In this document: positions 63,038 through 64,000 of the stretch, in pieces | Layout: each line of letters begins with the position of its first letter | Position numbering within the stretch: position 1 is the stretch's first letter | Source: Elephas maximus indicus | Lineage: Eukaryota; Chordata; Mammalia; Proboscidea; Elephantidae | Length of the DNA stretch: 64,000 bases | Assembly (NCBI RefSeq): GCF_024166365.1 | Contig: NC_064837.1 | Location: 76,937,553 to 77,001,552 of the forward strand | Reading direction: 5' to 3' | Program-made: the position numbers and the translations under genes | Notes under the pieces: model-generated | The model's input: the letters and a program-made list of their open reading frames with translations, nothing else | The model's database searches: none | Told to the model about the DNA's origin: nothing

Positions 63038-63705
63038 AGTAGCTGCTTTACAGAACCACTAGAACTTTCTCAAATCTCTATATGTGCTTTCACTGGGCTC
63101 CCAACAATGCCCACTGAGGGGTCGTCACGTCCTGGCCACTGTGTGGCCCCTTCATCCAGGGCAGCATCTGGCTCTGATTATTTTACAGAGTTAATTAATG
63201 GCCTCTTCAGAACTGGCCTTTAACCTCTCTGAGCAGGATCCTGGCCTGACAGAATTCCCACATGAAGAGAGAGGAGTAACTAAAGCGTATTGAGGGAATC
63301 TGGCCTCCTGGATAAAGCACAAAATAAAATCAGTCATGCTGAGTTGTCCACGGATCTCTGAATCTCATTCAACACTTCAATGCAACTCTTCCTCAAGTTT
63401 AAGTAAACTGAGCGTGCTGACACTGCTAATCAAGGGTTGATGCTAATAAAAATTCTGAAAATAAAGTAACTACTTCATTAGTATATTTGGTGGGGGGGAG
63501 AAGACTACCCTTGAGCTGGTAAGTGAGAACCTCACTTCTCTCTTAGGTTTCTTGCACAGAGACAGAATGAGAAAACCCATGTCTGATGGTATTGGCAAAT
63601 ACTCTAGAAACTTCCCCAGAAAAGGCCTTCTCCAAGCATGTCAGGTCTGATTCACTACTGACAGACTTGTTGTTCCCAATCTAGAGTTATTACAAGAGAT
63701 TCCCA
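63038..63705. other. LYN intron, nothing recognised
   Basis: No gene or nameable repeat. Confidence 0.3.
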
Positions 63706-63868
63706 ATCCACAAAGGGCAGAGTAGAACTAACTGCCCCACAGGGTTTCCAAGGCTGTAATCTTTATGGGAGCAGACTGCCATATCCTTCTCCCATAAAGC
63801 AGCTGGCGGGTTCAAACCACTGACCTTTCGGTAGCAGCGGAGCTACCACTGCACCACCAGGGATCCTC
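63706..63868 (-). repeat. Afrotherian SINE with 'TGGGAGCAGACTGCCATATC' insert, 3'-truncated
   Basis: CAAAGGGCAGAGTAGAACTA, GGGTTTCCAAGGCTGTAATC and CCACTGCACCACCAGGGATC. The tail (GACTCATAGCGACC) is missing. Confidence 0.9.
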
Positions 63869-64000
63869 AGCATAATGAGGGAGTACTCAAAAGTTCTGAC
63901 ATTAAAAGGCAGCTTACCTTCCTCATCTTACCAATTTCCAACTCAAAATAATGGCTTAAAATTTAATAGTAGTGGGAAAAACACATCCGGAGCAAAATGA

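Overview
The window is nuclear DNA of a placental mammal, almost certainly an afrotherian and most likely an elephant. The evidence is the dominant repeat: more than two dozen copies of a tRNA-derived SINE with a 'GTGGTTAAGAGCT ... GCTAACCAAAAGGT' head and a 'GTCGCTATGAGTCGGAAT' tail. Alongside it are BovB-like RTE LINEs ending in '(CTAACAACAA)', which together are the signature of Afrotheria/Paenungulata. No bacterial features, rRNA genes or CRISPR arrays are present.

The only functional gene I can support is LYN (Src-family tyrosine kinase), on the minus strand. Its last three coding exons are intact: 30085-30238 (HRD and DFG motifs, activation-loop tyrosine), 27470-27601 (APE motif, SDVWSFG) and 8919-9121 (C-terminal regulatory tyrosine and stop). 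Exon lengths (154, 132 and 203 coding nt), phases and GT/AG sites fit the Src-family gene structure. The preceding 77-bp exon was not found, so everything from 30239 to 64000 appears to lie in one very large LYN intron. Positions below 8919 hold the LYN 3' UTR and intergenic DNA.

The rest is a well-preserved record of transposition. (1) 12067-13362: an ERVL-type LTR interrupted by a second LTR, each with its own 5-bp target-site duplication (TSD). (2) 16409-17037, 46445-46876 and 57571-58059: MaLR-like LTRs. (3) 19366-23620: a decayed hAT transposase gene (TTF/DUF4371/dimerisation type), itself interrupted by two RTE insertions and one SINE, each with recognisable TSDs. (4) 24075-24439: a fold-back element with about 148-bp inverted arms that I cannot name. 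(5) 25049-26690: a processed pseudogene of MAX (MYC-associated factor X) in the LYN intron. (6) 31300-34412: a nearly full-length RTE splitting a Tigger-like DNA transposon. (7) 53215-60604: a long minus-strand L1 containing nested L1, LTR and SINE insertions. Its putative 5' UTR carries an array of about 50-bp tandem monomers.

There is no operon-like co-operation between genes here. Apart from LYN, the coding-looking stretches are remnants of L1, RTE and hAT proteins or a retrocopy. Repeat boundaries are read by eye and are usually accurate to about 10-20 bp, except where a TSD fixes them.
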